In this document: positions 19,054 through 28,587 of the stretch, piece after piece
How the letters are laid out: the number at the start of each line of letters is the position of its first letter
Position numbering within the stretch: position 1 is the stretch's first letter
Source: Campylobacter curvus
GTDB lineage: Bacteria; Campylobacterota; Campylobacteria; Campylobacterales; Campylobacteraceae
DNA: 64,000 nt
Direction of reading: 5' to 3'
Assembly (NCBI RefSeq): GCF_013372125.1
Contig: NZ_CP053826.1
Coordinates: 620,001 to 684,000 of the forward strand
Notes under the pieces: model-generated
The model's input: the letters and a program-made list of their open reading frames with translations, nothing else
Told to the model about the DNA's origin: nothing
Databases searched by the model: none
Made by a program: the position numbers and the translations under genes

Positions 19054-19917
19054 TTATTTAAATATTACTTTATCAAATGATTCAACTATTGTTATTTTAC
19101 TATTAAAAAATAATTCAACTTCTTTTAATTTATTTTTAGCCGAGTATTGAAGCTTATATTTTTTAGGGTTATATTTATTATAAATATTTATTATTTCTGG
19201 TTCATTATCATAAGTTAATATCCAAAAATATTTATCTAATTTTTTTATAGCTAAGCTTAAATCTTCATGATTTTTATGATTAAAGAAATTTGTATATAAG
19301 TTTTTACCTTGCCTATAATATGGCGGATCAAAAAATATAAAAAGATTATTTTGGTTAAATTTTGGTAAAACATTTTTAATAAAATCGTTTGCTTCTAGGT
19401 TGTAAAGCACAATATCGTTTTTATGCTTGGCAATCTCATATATCTTACTTATTATGTACTCTTTATTAAATCTGCAGTCAAGTTTATAAGTACCTTGTTG
19501 CTTATTTCCACCTATAGCCCCACCTTTTATTATTCCTGAAACATTTGTTCTGTTTAAAAAAAGTGTAGCAAAACCCAAGTTGAAATTATACTTATTCTTG
19601 GACTGATTAGACATATAAATTTCTTTTTGTTTCAGTCTCTCGTCTATTGTTATTTTTATTTCATTAATTTTTCTTATAAGCTTTTCAGTATCATTCAATA
19701 CAGCATACCAAAATGAATAAATGGCCGCATCAAAGTCGTTTAGAATAATTTTATCTACTTTTTTATCAAGCAATAAATTTATAGCTACCCCTCCACCACC
19801 ACAAAAAGGTTCACAGTAGATAGGGTTTTTTATACTATTTATTTCTATCGTATGTGATACAAACTTAGTTAGTTGACTTTTACCGCCAGGATAGCGTAAT
19901 GGAGATTTAATGTTCAT
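19054..19917 (-). CDS. Dam-type (D12 class) DNA adenine N6-methyltransferase
   Basis: A 287-aa alpha-class adenine methyltransferase. N-terminal LRYPGGKSQL (about 6-15) and PFCGGGGVAINLLL form the SAM-binding motifs X and I, and the catalytic motif IV is DPPYYRQG around residue 200. Such enzymes often methylate GATC or related sites; the target cannot be read from sequence. No restriction endonuclease is visible nearby. Its partner is the ParB-domain gene 55 nt upstream on the same strand. Base composition is strongly AT-rich compared with the core genes around, indicating acquisition by transfer. Confidence 0.9.
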   Translation of the reverse strand: MNIKSPLRYPGGKSQLTKFVSHTIEINSIKNPIYCEPFCGGGGVAINLLLDKKVDKIILNDFDAAIYSFWYAVLNDTEKLIRKINEIKITIDERLKQKEIYMSNQSKNKYNFNLGFATLFLNRTNVSGIIKGGAIGGNKQQGTYKLDCRFNKEYIISKIYEIAKHKNDIVLYNLEANDFIKNVLPKFNQNNLFIFFDPPYYRQGKNLYTNFFNHKNHEDLSLAIKKLDKYFWILTYDNEPEIINIYNKYNPKKYKLQYSAKNKLKEVELFFNSKITIVESFDKVIFK

Positions 19918-19972
19918 ATAAATTCTTTGATAGCATAATTATGATATAATAATTATATCAAAAAATAAATTT

Positions 19973-21397
19973 TTATTCTTCTTCTATGCTTATTAAATCT
20001 TTTATTATTGGAACAAGCTTATTAAAAAAGTTATTTAAAAAATTTATAGATATATTAATATTTTTTATATCATGAATATACATATTTAAGGAGTCTAGAC
20101 TGGTTTCATTTTTTGGGTTTAAGAATTGATCTATATGCTTGTTGTTAAGGTTTTTATTGATTTCTTTTAATTTTTCTTTTAACGATCTATTGTTAGTATT
20201 TTCAATAGAATTATCTTGAATATATTCAGCAACACTTAAGTCCAGCAATACTCTTAGCAATGCCGCTACCGCGTTTGGGTATTTTACGGTAGGAATATGC
20301 TTTAATTCATTAAACACTGATAATAGCCTATAGTTTTTTGTAATAACGCTATATCCTTTTATGACCCTTGCTCTTTTAATATCGTCTATTGTTGTAATTG
20401 CCCTTGATGGACTAGAGTTATTGCTGACTGATTGAGTATCGTAGCTTGTTTTGGATACTAAATTTTTATAATGATTTATATTACTATCGTTATAGTCCTC
20501 GATATTAGTATCTACCTTTGGAAGATGATCTAAAATCTTGTCTAAGCTTGAGGTTACTGTTCTTGTATCTATTTTTATGGTTGTATCTTTACTAACTATA
20601 TTTTTAATTAAATATTTAAAGGCATCCATAAAATCTTTATTATTTTTAATTTTTAGATTTTCACCATCAAAGTTAATACCCCATTTCTCTTGGACTATAG
20701 CAGAAGAAAAGAATCTTTCTAATATCGTAATTGGAAAATTTATAGCTATGGCCATTTTATATTCTTTGTTAGTTAAGATTTCTTTTACTTCTTCTCGTTT
20801 AATTAAATTTCTTATTTTTACAAACCTTATAATATTCTCTAGCTCGCTTTTTGTCATATTAAAATCATTTGCTACTTCTTCTATATTTTTATTTCTTCTC
20901 ATGTACTCATCGTAATACCACTGATGTTGTTGAACCCTACTCCAAGATTGCTTTAATGTGGAAATGCTATTTCTCTCGTTTATATACCAAACCGTATCAT
21001 CAAAGCTTGGAGCTATGATTACTGGTATTTTCGATATTATTGATTTATCTTTTATCTTATCTGATTGAATTTTTATTTGTTTTCTATATTTTATTGGTGA
21101 TTTTTGCGGTTCAAGCAGTATCTTAAGTGCCAAAACCCTTCTATTTCCTTCAGCTACAATTAATCTATTGTTGTCTTTATAAGTAACTATTGGATCAATT
21201 GAAATAAAGCCCTTTTCTGCTATAGATTTGACCAAATTCATAAAATTTTGTTTATCTGAAGAATCAGTTACAATATTATCAAAATAGTCCCTTAGATATT
21301 TATACTCTTGTTCTGGATCTAGCCTAGGATTATCTCCCCATAAACATAATTCCTTTACTGATCTAGAATATCTTTTTGATGCCCAGTTGTTATACAT
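19973..21397 (-). CDS. ParB/Srx-fold N-terminal domain protein of unknown function
   Basis: A 474-aa protein. The first 110 residues carry a ParB/sulfiredoxin-like fold: WGDNPRLD (near 20), an AEKGFISIDPIV strand-turn, and VAEGNRRVLALKILLE (near 84-99), the analogue of the ParB G-E-R-R motif that binds CTP/phosphate. A predicted helix-turn-helix-like region (NIEEVANDFNMTKSELENIIRFVK, about 165-190 in two parts) follows, then a long alpha-helical C-terminus without known motifs. It is not chromosomal ParB (no ParA partner, wrong length). Directly upstream of the Dam-type gene and equally AT-rich, so probably one transferred unit. Function could be DNA binding, modification control or phage defence; unproven. 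Confidence 0.7.
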   Translation of the reverse strand: MYNNWASKRYSRSVKELCLWGDNPRLDPEQEYKYLRDYFDNIVTDSSDKQNFMNLVKSIAEKGFISIDPIVTYKDNNRLIVAEGNRRVLALKILLEPQKSPIKYRKQIKIQSDKIKDKSIISKIPVIIAPSFDDTVWYINERNSISTLKQSWSRVQQHQWYYDEYMRRNKNIEEVANDFNMTKSELENIIRFVKIRNLIKREEVKEILTNKEYKMAIAINFPITILERFFSSAIVQEKWGINFDGENLKIKNNKDFMDAFKYLIKNIVSKDTTIKIDTRTVTSSLDKILDHLPKVDTNIEDYNDSNINHYKNLVSKTSYDTQSVSNNSSPSRAITTIDDIKRARVIKGYSVITKNYRLLSVFNELKHIPTVKYPNAVAALLRVLLDLSVAEYIQDNSIENTNNRSLKEKLKEINKNLNNKHIDQFLNPKNETSLDSLNMYIHDIKNINISINFLNNFFNKLVPIIKDLISIEEE

Positions 21398-21715
21398 AAG
21401 TATCCTTTTTGTATTTACTTTTTATGTAGATGCTAAATACCAAATTTGCCCATATGGCATAAATTATTTTAATCAATACCCTTGTTCTGTTTAGATGATC
21501 TCTAATCATATGTTTGGCATTTTAGGCTCTTTCATAATTTTTTACGGACTAAATTTAAAAGTCCGTCATATTGTCCGTTAAAATCACTTAAAAAAACATA
21601 AACAAAAATAAAAAAATATAAACGACATTAAACAAAGGAAAGCTAGCAAAAAGGCTATTTTAGGGAGTTTTAATAAACGAAAATAAACAAACTTGGATAA
21701 AGAAAAATGGATAAA
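21398..21715 (+). other. AT-rich gap between the ParB-domain gene and the tRNA gene
   Basis: No gene is visible in these 318 bases. Present are an imperfect repeat of GTCCGT (21569-21574 and 21585-21590), and several short direct repeats of the type ATAAACAAAAATAAA / AAATAAACAAA (21598-21690). Promoter signals for the minus-strand ParB-domain gene are expected at the left end. I found no copy of the tRNA 3' end that would mark an attachment site. Confidence 0.4.
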
Positions 21716-21792
21716 TGGTGGGTTCACCAGGACTCGAACCTGGGACCATCCGGTTATGAGCCGGATGCTCTAACCAACTGAGCTATGAACCC
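21716..21792 (-). tRNA. tRNA with CAU anticodon (Met elongator or lysidine-Ile)
   Basis: Complete 77-nt cloverleaf on the minus strand: acceptor GGGTTCA pairing with TGAACCC, D-arm GCTCAGTTGGTTAGAGC, anticodon stem ATCCGG/CCGGAT with loop CTCATAA (anticodon CAU), T-arm CCAGGTTCGAGTCCTGG, encoded CCA at 21716-21718. It is not the initiator, since the acceptor stem ends in a G-C pair. I favour elongator Met; Ile2 (lysidine-modified) is the alternative. Confidence 0.93.
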
Positions 21793-21847
21793 GCAGTTAA
21801 AATGAAATGTGATTATACAAGAGGAAAGCTTATTTAAATATAAAAAT

Positions 21848-21867
21848 AAGCCTCGAGTGCGAGGCTT
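21848..21867 (-). terminator. Terminator of ppa
   Basis: Perfect stem AAGCCTCG / CGAGGCTT just after the ppa stop, followed on the minus strand by ATTTTTATATTT. Classic intrinsic terminator. Confidence 0.85.
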
Positions 21868-21869
21868 TG

Positions 21870-22388
21870 TTATTTATAGTTTTTGATGGCTGTGTCTAAA
21901 ATTTCTTTCGCGCACTCTTGGCACTTAAATTCTTTGACCTTCACCCATTTGTTAGGTTCGAGGATTTTGTAGGTTTCAAAGAAATTTTTGATCTTATTTA
22001 GCGTAGCTTCCGGCAGGTCTTTATAGCTCTTGATGCCGTCATATCGCGGGTCGATCTTGCTAACAGGTACGGCTAAAAGCTTTTCGTCCATGCCAGCTTC
22101 ATCCTCCATTACGAGCACGCCGATTAGTCGGCATGGGATCACGCTACCAGCTTGTAGCGGGTATTCATTTAGCACGAGGATGTCGGCAGGATCGCCGTCA
22201 GCTGCTAAAGTATTTGGCACAAAGCCGTAGTTTGCAGGGTAGAACATCGCCGAGTAGAGCACGCGATCGACGCACACTGCGCCGCTTTCTTTATCGATCT
22301 CGTATTTGATGTTTGAGCCGTAAGGGATCTCGATCACGGTGTTGATTTTATCGGGATTTGAGCCGACTTTGATTTTTGAAATGTCCAT
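21870..22388 (-). CDS. ppa: Inorganic pyrophosphatase (family I)
   Basis: Hydrolyses pyrophosphate to drive nucleotide and protein synthesis. The 172-aa protein has the family I pattern: EIPYGSNIKYEIDKE at the N-terminus, YPANYGFVPNT around 52, and the metal-binding DGDPADILVL around 65 with the D-x-D-P-x-D signature. Length is standard for the bacterial hexameric enzyme. AAAGGAC lies before the ATG. Single-gene unit with its own terminator. Confidence 0.97.
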   Translation of the reverse strand: MDISKIKVGSNPDKINTVIEIPYGSNIKYEIDKESGAVCVDRVLYSAMFYPANYGFVPNTLAADGDPADILVLNEYPLQAGSVIPCRLIGVLVMEDEAGMDEKLLAVPVSKIDPRYDGIKSYKDLPEATLNKIKNFFETYKILEPNKWVKVKEFKCQECAKEILDTAIKNYK

Positions 22389-22497
22389 TTTTGTCCTTTT
22401 TAGCTTGCGTTAAATTTAACGCTTCGCTTGTGAAATTTATGGTGCGATTATATAAAAAATCGGCTAAATTTGGAGTAAAACTAAAATTTAAGAATTC

Positions 22498-22514
22498 AGG
22501 CGGCAAAACCGCCC
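22498..22514 (-). terminator. Terminator of the YgiW-like gene
   Basis: GC-rich stem GGCGG / CCGCC with a CAAAA loop directly after the stop; on the minus strand it is followed by TGAATTCTTAAATTTT. Confidence 0.75.
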
Positions 22515-22518
22515 GAAG

Positions 22519-22863
22519 TCATTTCACGATCTCAATGCGTTTTACATCTATCGTCGCATCTTTCATAAAGCCTTTATCGACCTCGCCATAGATGCGTATA
22601 GGCGTGTTCTCATCGACTTTCACACCGCCCCAGTCCTTGTCATCTATTTCGATCTCTATCGTGTCGCCCTTATTGTCGGCAAAGGTATAGTGCTCGGAGC
22701 GGATCTGAGACTTGATCTTGCCCTCTAGGACGACTGGTGCGTCGTCTTTTAGGGTCTTGGCGTTTGCTACGCTAGTTACGCTCGCACTGCCTGCGCCTGT
22801 AAATCCACCCGCTGCAAATACCGCACTCGCAAGCGCTGCTGAAACTAAAATTTTCTTTAACAT
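22519..22863 (-). CDS. YgiW/YdeI-family periplasmic stress-tolerance protein (BOF fold)
   Basis: A small exported OB-fold protein of about 114 aa. I start it at the ATG giving MLKKILVSAALASAVFAAGGF, a clear signal peptide with AAAGGA 6 nt upstream; the longer frame adds a non-signal extension. The mature part has the BOF pattern VVLEGKIKSQIRSEHYTFADNKG, then EIEIDDKDWGG and IYGEVDKG...IDVKRIEI. In enterobacteria YgiW/YdeI-type proteins help with peroxide, cadmium or acid stress. Stands alone between ppa and the lactate genes. Confidence 0.85.
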   Translation of the reverse strand: MLKKILVSAALASAVFAAGGFTGAGSASVTSVANAKTLKDDAPVVLEGKIKSQIRSEHYTFADNKGDTIEIEIDDKDWGGVKVDENTPIRIYGEVDKGFMKDATIDVKRIEIVK

Positions 22864-23123
22864 GTTTTGTCCTTTGATTTTATTTGATTTTTGAAAAATC
22901 ATAGTCACATTTTAATCGATCGTTGTGAAATTTTTGTTAATACAGACTGGCGTCATATAGGTTCTTAAATAGGCACAGATCTGCATATTGAAATTTTAGC
23001 GGTATTCCCAAAATCATTTAATAAAAATTATTGAAAGAAAAAAATTATAGCAGTATTTTTATTGTATCAAAAGAGTAAATAGGAGATAATTACTCCGAAT
23101 TAAATTTCCAAAAAAGGACAAAA
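22864..23123 (+). promoter_or_regulatory. Divergent promoter region, YgiW-like gene and lactate genes
   Basis: AT-rich 260-nt gap between divergent genes. A near-palindrome GGAG-ATAATTA-CTCC lies at 23082-23096, about 30 nt before the lldD start, and could be an operator or a leader hairpin. AAAAGGAC provides the lldD ribosome site. Confidence 0.4.
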
Positions 23124-24296
23124 ATGAAAGACCTTTCTTTAATGACAAACATCGAGGACTTACGCCGCGTTTGCTATCGCAACGTCCCAAAAATGTTCTA
23201 CGAATACGTAGATACGGGCTCTTGGACGCAGAGCACCTACCGCGAAAACCACACCGACTTTGAGCCGATCAAATTTAAACAAAAGATCCTAGTCGATATG
23301 GCAAACCGAAGCTTAGAAACCAAGCTGCTTGGCAAAACGGCAAAATTCCCCGCGATGACTGCGCCTGTGGGCTTTATGGGTATGATGTGGGCGGATGGCG
23401 AGATACATATGGCGCGCGCCGCGCAAAAATTTGGCATCCCTTTCACGCTCTCGACGATGTCGATCTGCTCGATCGAAGACCTCGTAGAGGCTGGCGTCGA
23501 GCCGTTTTGGTTTCAGCTTTACGTTATGCGCGACCGCGAATTTATGAAAGATTTGATCCACCGCGCAAAGGCTGCAAACTGCTCGGCCCTCGTCGTCACA
23601 GTCGATCTGCAAGTGCTGGGAAATCGCCACCGCGACATCAAGAACGGGCTCTCCACACCGCCAAAATTTACGATCCCAAATCTCATAAATTTAAGCACAA
23701 AAATCCCGTGGGGCTTGCGTTATCTAAAAAATAAACGCTGGACGTTTAGAAACATCGCCGGACACGCTAAAAACGTGAGCGACCTTAGCTCGCTAAGCTC
23801 CTGGACGAAGGAGCAGTTTGACCCGAGCCTACAATGGAGCGACATCGAGGAGATCAAAAATTTATGGGGCGGCAAGATCATTTTAAAGGGCATCATGCTA
23901 CCAGAAGATGCCGAGCTCGCCGTCAAACACGGAGCTGACGCGATCATCGTCTCAAACCACGGCGGACGCCAGATGGACGGCACGCTTTCAGCGATCAAAG
24001 CCCTACCAGACATCGTCTCAGCCGTCGGCGATAAGACCGAGGTGTGGATCGACAGCGGATTTTACAGCGGTCAGGACATGCTAAAAGCATGGGCGATGGG
24101 CGCAAGAGGCATCATGCTCGGCCGCGCGCCTGTCTATGGGCTGGGAGCATACGGCGAGGATGGCGTCACGCGCGCACTGCAAATCATGTATGACGAGATG
24201 GACACGACGATGGCGTTTGCGGGTCATCGCGACATACAAAACGTCACGAGCGATATCCTAGTGCCAGGGACGTATCCGACGCCGATAATGGGGTAA
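23124..24296 (+). CDS. lldD: FMN-dependent L-lactate dehydrogenase (alpha-hydroxy-acid oxidase family)
   Basis: Oxidises L-lactate to pyruvate at the membrane and feeds electrons to quinone or cytochrome. The 390-aa TIM barrel has the FMN and substrate residues of the family: YEYVDTGSW near 34, TAPVGFMGMMW near 77, FQLYVMRDREF near 135, ILKGIMLPEDAELA near 255, and the catalytic SNHGGRQMDG near 280 (active-site His and Arg). The adjacent lactate permease gene, 14 nt downstream, supports lactate as substrate. C. jejuni, as I recall, uses a LutABC-type system next to its permease, so this is a different solution. Confidence 0.88.
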   Translation: MKDLSLMTNIEDLRRVCYRNVPKMFYEYVDTGSWTQSTYRENHTDFEPIKFKQKILVDMANRSLETKLLGKTAKFPAMTAPVGFMGMMWADGEIHMARAAQKFGIPFTLSTMSICSIEDLVEAGVEPFWFQLYVMRDREFMKDLIHRAKAANCSALVVTVDLQVLGNRHRDIKNGLSTPPKFTIPNLINLSTKIPWGLRYLKNKRWTFRNIAGHAKNVSDLSSLSSWTKEQFDPSLQWSDIEEIKNLWGGKIILKGIMLPEDAELAVKHGADAIIVSNHGGRQMDGTLSAIKALPDIVSAVGDKTEVWIDSGFYSGQDMLKAWAMGARGIMLGRAPVYGLGAYGEDGVTRALQIMYDEMDTTMAFAGHRDIQNVTSDILVPGTYPTPIMG

Positions 24297-24310
24297 AATT
24301 AGGACTTAAC

Positions 24311-25957
24311 ATGCAAGGATATTTTTTACAAAACTACGATCCTGCGGGCAATATCTGGCTAAGCGCCCTCGTGGCGGCTTTGCCGATATTTGTCTTTTTG
24401 CTCTCGCTTGTCGCGCTCAAGCTAAAAGGCTACGTCGCGGCGTTTCTCACGGTCGCGGCGAGTGCCGGCGTAGCGGTACTTTTTTACAAGATGCCCGTAT
24501 CTGCGGCGTTTGCGAGCTTTGCGTATGGCTTTTTATACGGACTTTGGCCGATCGCTTGGATCATCTTGTGCGCCATTTTTCTTTACAAGCTTAGCGTAAA
24601 TTCAGGCTATTTCGAGACGCTAAAAACGAGCATCACCATCATCTCGCCCGACCACCGCATCCAAGTCATCTTGATCGCGTTTTGCTTCGGCTCGTTTTTG
24701 GAGGGAGCGATCGGCTTTGGCGCGCCCGTAGCGATCTCGGCGGCACTTCTCATGGGGCTAGGGCTAAAGCCACTAAGCGCAGCTGGACTTAGCATGGTCG
24801 CAAACACGGCAGGAGCGGCATTTGGTGCAGTCGGTATCCCGATCACGGCTCTGGCTGGCACGGTAAATTTAGACCCGACGATCATCTCCACGATGACGGC
24901 TAGGATGCTACCGCCGATCACGTTTTTAGTGCCGTTTTTCTTAGCATTTTTGGTGGGCGGTAAATTTAAAGACGTCCTGCCTCACGTCACGGTCGCCGCG
25001 GCTAGCTACACCATCACGCAGTATGCGACGGCGAAATTTTTAGGCCCTGAGCTCGTAAATATCACTTCCGCGATCGTCTCCATTGTGCTATTAAGCGCGT
25101 CGGTGAGGATTTGGAAGATAAAAAATATTTTCAGACTGGACGCCGCGCAGGGCGAGCAAAATTTAGAGCCGCCACGCCTAAGTGCGGGGCAAATTTTAAA
25201 AGTTTGGCTGCCGTTTGGCTTCGTCATCGCCGCGATTGTGGTGTGGAATTTAGACGCCTTTAAAAGCGCGATGAGCTTTGCGGACATCAAATTTGAAGTG
25301 CCAAATTTACACAACGTGGTCGTGCAAAGCGCGCCGATCTCGGAGGGCGAGCAGGCGATCGCCGCCGTGTATAGCTGGGGCGTGATAAAGGCGACCGGCA
25401 CGGCGATACTGCTTGCAGTGGTGCTTACGATCCTTGCTCTGCGCGTCAAATTTAGCATCGTTCTTGCTTCGGCAAAGCAGGCTGGCAAAGAGATGAGCCT
25501 GCCGATAGCGACGATCGGGCTCATCGTCGCCTACGCCTACATTGCCAAATACAGCGGTCAAGCCGCGACCATGGGGCTTGCACTTTCCAGCACGGGTAAC
25601 GCCTTTGGCTTCTTTTCGCCGATCATCGGTTGGCTAGGCGTGTTTCTCACGGGCTCGGTCACGAGCGCGAACCTACTTTTTGGGACGCTCCAACAAGTCA
25701 CGGCAAACCAGCTTGGCGTGCATGAAGTGATATTTCTCGCGGCAAACACTGTGGGCGGCGTCGTGGGCAAGATCATCAGCCCGCAAAGTATCGCCGTCGC
25801 GTGCGCGGCTGTGGGTATGGCGGGGCGTGAGAGCGAGGTGCTAAAATTTACACTCAAATACTCGCTCATTTTCATCGTGCTAGCAAGCGCGATCACGTGG
25901 CTTGTCATACACGTATTTCCACAGCTCGTGCCTGTGGTGACGGATTTTATAAAGTGA
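24311..25957 (+). CDS. lctP: L-lactate permease
   Basis: Inner-membrane LctP-family transporter of 548 aa with about 13-14 membrane helices. Family landmarks are WPIAWIILCAIFLYKLSV near 80, the FLEGAIGFGAPVAIS segment near 135, and GWLGVFLTGSVTSANLLFG near 440. Imports L-lactate (and glycolate in E. coli) with protons. In operon with lldD, allowing growth on host lactate as an electron donor. Complete at both ends. Confidence 0.95.
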   Translation: MQGYFLQNYDPAGNIWLSALVAALPIFVFLLSLVALKLKGYVAAFLTVAASAGVAVLFYKMPVSAAFASFAYGFLYGLWPIAWIILCAIFLYKLSVNSGYFETLKTSITIISPDHRIQVILIAFCFGSFLEGAIGFGAPVAISAALLMGLGLKPLSAAGLSMVANTAGAAFGAVGIPITALAGTVNLDPTIISTMTARMLPPITFLVPFFLAFLVGGKFKDVLPHVTVAAASYTITQYATAKFLGPELVNITSAIVSIVLLSASVRIWKIKNIFRLDAAQGEQNLEPPRLSAGQILKVWLPFGFVIAAIVVWNLDAFKSAMSFADIKFEVPNLHNVVVQSAPISEGEQAIAAVYSWGVIKATGTAILLAVVLTILALRVKFSIVLASAKQAGKEMSLPIATIGLIVAYAYIAKYSGQAATMGLALSSTGNAFGFFSPIIGWLGVFLTGSVTSANLLFGTLQQVTANQLGVHEVIFLAANTVGGVVGKIISPQSIAVACAAVGMAGRESEVLKFTLKYSLIFIVLASAITWLVIHVFPQLVPVVTDFIK

Positions 25958-25986
25958 ATTTGCGATTTATTGTTTGCAGTTTTAAA

Positions 25987-26012
25987 ATTTTGGAGCGCTT
26001 GAGCTCCAAAAT
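25987..26012. terminator. Bidirectional terminator between lctP and adk
   Basis: Perfect 10-bp stem ATTTTGGAGC / GCTCCAAAAT with a 6-nt loop between two convergent genes; it has T- or A-rich flanks on each side, so it can serve both strands. Confidence 0.8.
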
Positions 26013-26579
26013 TTATAAATTCTCGATGAGTTTTTTTATGTCGGCGACGATCGGTTCGATCGTGCGTTCACCATTTACGACGTGAAGCAGATTTTTGTCT
26101 TTGTAAAATTTACGTATCGCCTCGATCGGGTCGAGATAGACTTTCATACGGTTGTTGAAAACTTCGTTGTTGTCATCCGCTCCGCGTGCGCGTCCGAGCA
26201 CTCTCTCGCGTGCGATGGCTTCGCTGACATCAACTTCGATGACGCCGCGTAAATTTATCTCGTTTTGCGCACTTAGCACCTTGTCAAGTTCGGTCATTTG
26301 CTCGACGCTTCTAGGGTAGCCGTCGATGATGATGCTTGACTTTTTAGAGCCTTTGATCGCCGAGATTATCGCATTTACGACGACTTCGAGCGGGACTAAA
26401 TTTCCTTTTGAGATGAAGCTGTCTATCTTTTTGCCTAGCTCGCTACCGCTGGCGACTTCGGCGCGGAGTAGGTCGCCTGTGGAAAAGTGTGCGTATTTGT
26501 CGTCCTCTTTTGCGATGAGACTCGCATCCGTCGTCTTTCCGCTGCCAGGAGCACCGATTATCAAAAATAGTTTTTTCAT
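26013..26579 (-). CDS. adk: Adenylate kinase
   Basis: Interconverts AMP, ADP and ATP. The 188-aa short form has P-loop [13 protein letters not shown] (about 8-20), the NMP-binding [12 protein letters not shown], and [12 protein letters not shown] around 82-93. The zinc/LID insertion is short, and residues R-x-R near 128 follow the LID region. Convergent with lctP and sharing its terminator; upstream of it on the same strand lies aspS, the order known from C. jejuni. Confidence 0.96.
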   Translation of the reverse strand: MKKLFLIIGAPGSGKTTDASLIAKEDDKYAHFSTGDLLRAEVASGSELGKKIDSFISKGNLVPLEVVVNAIISAIKGSKKSSIIIDGYPRSVEQMTELDKVLSAQNEINLRGVIEVDVSEAIARERVLGRARGADDNNEVFNNRMKVYLDPIEAIRKFYKDKNLLHVVNGERTIEPIVADIKKLIENL

Positions 26580-26634
26580 AAATTTCCTTTTAAATTTGCA
26601 AATTTGCCACGCACTCGCGGCAAATGCATAAATT

Positions 26635-28386
26635 TCACTTCTCTTTCTCTCTTAGCCTAAGCCCGAGTTCGCGTAGTTGCTCGGCACTCGGTGCGCTTGG
26701 CGCTTTCGTGAGCGGGCACTGGGCGCGCTGGGTCTTTGGAAATGCGATGACGTCGCGTATAGAGCTTGATTTGCTAACTAGCATATTTAGCCTGTCAAAG
26801 CCGATCGCGATGCCGCCGTGCGGTGGCGCACCAAAACTGAGCGCGTCGAGCAAGAAGCCAAATTTCTCGCGCTGTTCGGCTTCATCGATACCAAGCAGCC
26901 TAAATACCTTTTGCTGGATGTCGTTTTTATGTATCCTCACGCTGCCCCCGCCTAGCTCAAAGCCGTTTAGCACCACGTCATGCGCGACGGAAAGGATGTC
27001 TTCAAGGTCTGGTTCGTCGATATTTTTTGGCATCGTGAAGGGATGGTGCATCGCAGAGTAGCTACCATCGTCGTTTTGCTCGAACATCGGGAAATCTAGA
27101 ACCCACAAAAACTCCATCTTGTCTTGATCAATGATACCCATTTGCTCGGCAAGGAAAATTCTAAATCGCCCCATGTAATCAAGCACGACCTTTTTCTTTC
27201 CTGCGCCGAAAAATACGACATCGCCTACGGCTAGCTCGCAGCGGCTGACGATTTGGGCCAAATCTGCGTCAGAGAAAAATTTACAAAGCGGACCTTTTAA
27301 GCCGTCCTCTTTCATCTGGAAGTAGCCAAGCCCCTGCGCGCCGAATTTTCGGACGAATTCTTCAAAGCGGTTCATCTCGCGTTTGCTAAAAATATTATCG
27401 CCGTTTGGCACTTTGAGCGCTTTTATGCGGTTTTTCTTTGGCTCAGCGGCGATCTTGCTAAAAATTTCATTCGTTGATCGCGCGAAGATATCGATCACAT
27501 CGATCATTTTTAGATCGTAGCGAAGGTCAGGTTTATCAGAGCCGTAGGTCTCGGTCGCCTCGCGGTAGCTCATACGGCGAAACGGGATTTTGATGTCGTA
27601 TCCACAAGCGGCGAATACGTCTTTTAGCATCGTTTCAGCCATATTTAGGATGTCTTCTTGTTCGATAAAGCTCATCTCGATGTCGATTTGGGTAAATTCG
27701 GGCTGCCTATCGGCGCGCAGATCCTCGTCGCGAAAGCACTTTGCGATCTGGAAATATTTATCAAATCCCGAGCACATCAAAAGCTGTTTAAATAGCTGCG
27801 GGCTTTGCGGTAGGGCGTAAAACTGCCCCGGATAGACGCGGCTAGGCACGAGATAGTCGCGTGCGCCCTCTGGTGTGGCGCGAGTAAGGATCGGCGTCTC
27901 AAACTCGATAAAGCCCATTTTATCGAGCGAATTTCTAGCCGCTATCGCCGCTCGCGAGCGCATTTTAAAGATATTTTGCAGTCGCTCGTTGCGTAGGTCG
28001 AGGAAGCGGTATTTTAGCCTGATGTCTTCATTTACGCTCTCATCGCCTATCGTAAATGGCAACACCTCGCTTGGATTTTCGATTATTAGCTCATCTACGA
28101 CGACTTCGATCTCGCCCGTTTTTAGCTTTGGATTTGCCAGTCCTTCGCCTCTGGCACGCACCTTGCCGCGCGCTCTTAGGACGTATTCGTTTCGCACCTT
28201 TGTCGCGGTTTCGTGTGCGTCCTTGCTGTCAGCCGGGTCGCAGACTAGCTGGATGAGCCCCGTCCTGTCGCGCAGGTCTAAAAATATGATGCCGCCGTGG
28301 TCGCGGTAGGTATTTACCCAACCGCACAGCGTGACCTCTTTGCCTATGTCAGCTACACCTAAGTCTGTGCAGTAGTGACTTCGCAT
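26635..28386 (-). CDS. aspS: Aspartyl-tRNA synthetase
   Basis: Class II synthetase of 583 aa with an N-terminal OB anticodon-binding domain ([14 protein letters not shown] at about 18-31), the catalytic core with [20 protein letters not shown] (motif 2), the bacterial GAD insertion, and motif 3 near the end ([16 protein letters not shown]). The start is the ATG with AAGGAG five bases upstream, 25 codons inside the longest frame, which would begin at TTG. Campylobacter generally lack AsnRS, so the enzyme is probably non-discriminating (charging tRNA-Asn too); that is inference. Confidence 0.96.
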   Translation of the reverse strand: MRSHYCTDLGVADIGKEVTLCGWVNTYRDHGGIIFLDLRDRTGLIQLVCDPADSKDAHETATKVRNEYVLRARGKVRARGEGLANPKLKTGEIEVVVDELIIENPSEVLPFTIGDESVNEDIRLKYRFLDLRNERLQNIFKMRSRAAIAARNSLDKMGFIEFETPILTRATPEGARDYLVPSRVYPGQFYALPQSPQLFKQLLMCSGFDKYFQIAKCFRDEDLRADRQPEFTQIDIEMSFIEQEDILNMAETMLKDVFAACGYDIKIPFRRMSYREATETYGSDKPDLRYDLKMIDVIDIFARSTNEIFSKIAAEPKKNRIKALKVPNGDNIFSKREMNRFEEFVRKFGAQGLGYFQMKEDGLKGPLCKFFSDADLAQIVSRCELAVGDVVFFGAGKKKVVLDYMGRFRIFLAEQMGIIDQDKMEFLWVLDFPMFEQNDDGSYSAMHHPFTMPKNIDEPDLEDILSVAHDVVLNGFELGGGSVRIHKNDIQQKVFRLLGIDEAEQREKFGFLLDALSFGAPPHGGIAIGFDRLNMLVSKSSSIRDVIAFPKTQRAQCPLTKAPSAPSAEQLRELGLRLREKEK

Positions 28387-28587
28387 TTTCACTCCTTCTT
28401 GCTTATTTTTAGGCGCAATTATACACGAGATTTGCTTTTGCAGAGCTTTTAACAAAATCAAAATAAAATTTTTATCAAAAGCGGGTATAAATAAAATTTT
28501 GGTAAAATCGGATTTAAAAACTAAAGGTGGGTTGCGATAGTGTTTTATCCTGTTTTCTGATAGGATTTTCTATAGTGGGAAAATAAA

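Noticed and set aside
19973-21397. Chromosome-partitioning ParB
   Set aside because: No parA next to it, no typical parS sites seen, length and C-terminus differ, and it lies in an AT-rich island.
21598-21690. CRISPR-like or replication-origin repeats (ATAAACAAA-type)
   Set aside because: Repeats are short, irregular and not evenly spaced; low-complexity AT-rich DNA explains them.
21716-21792. tRNA 3' end as attachment site of an integrated element
   Set aside because: I found no second copy of the acceptor/T-arm sequence in the 17.7-21.7 kb region, and no integrase gene.
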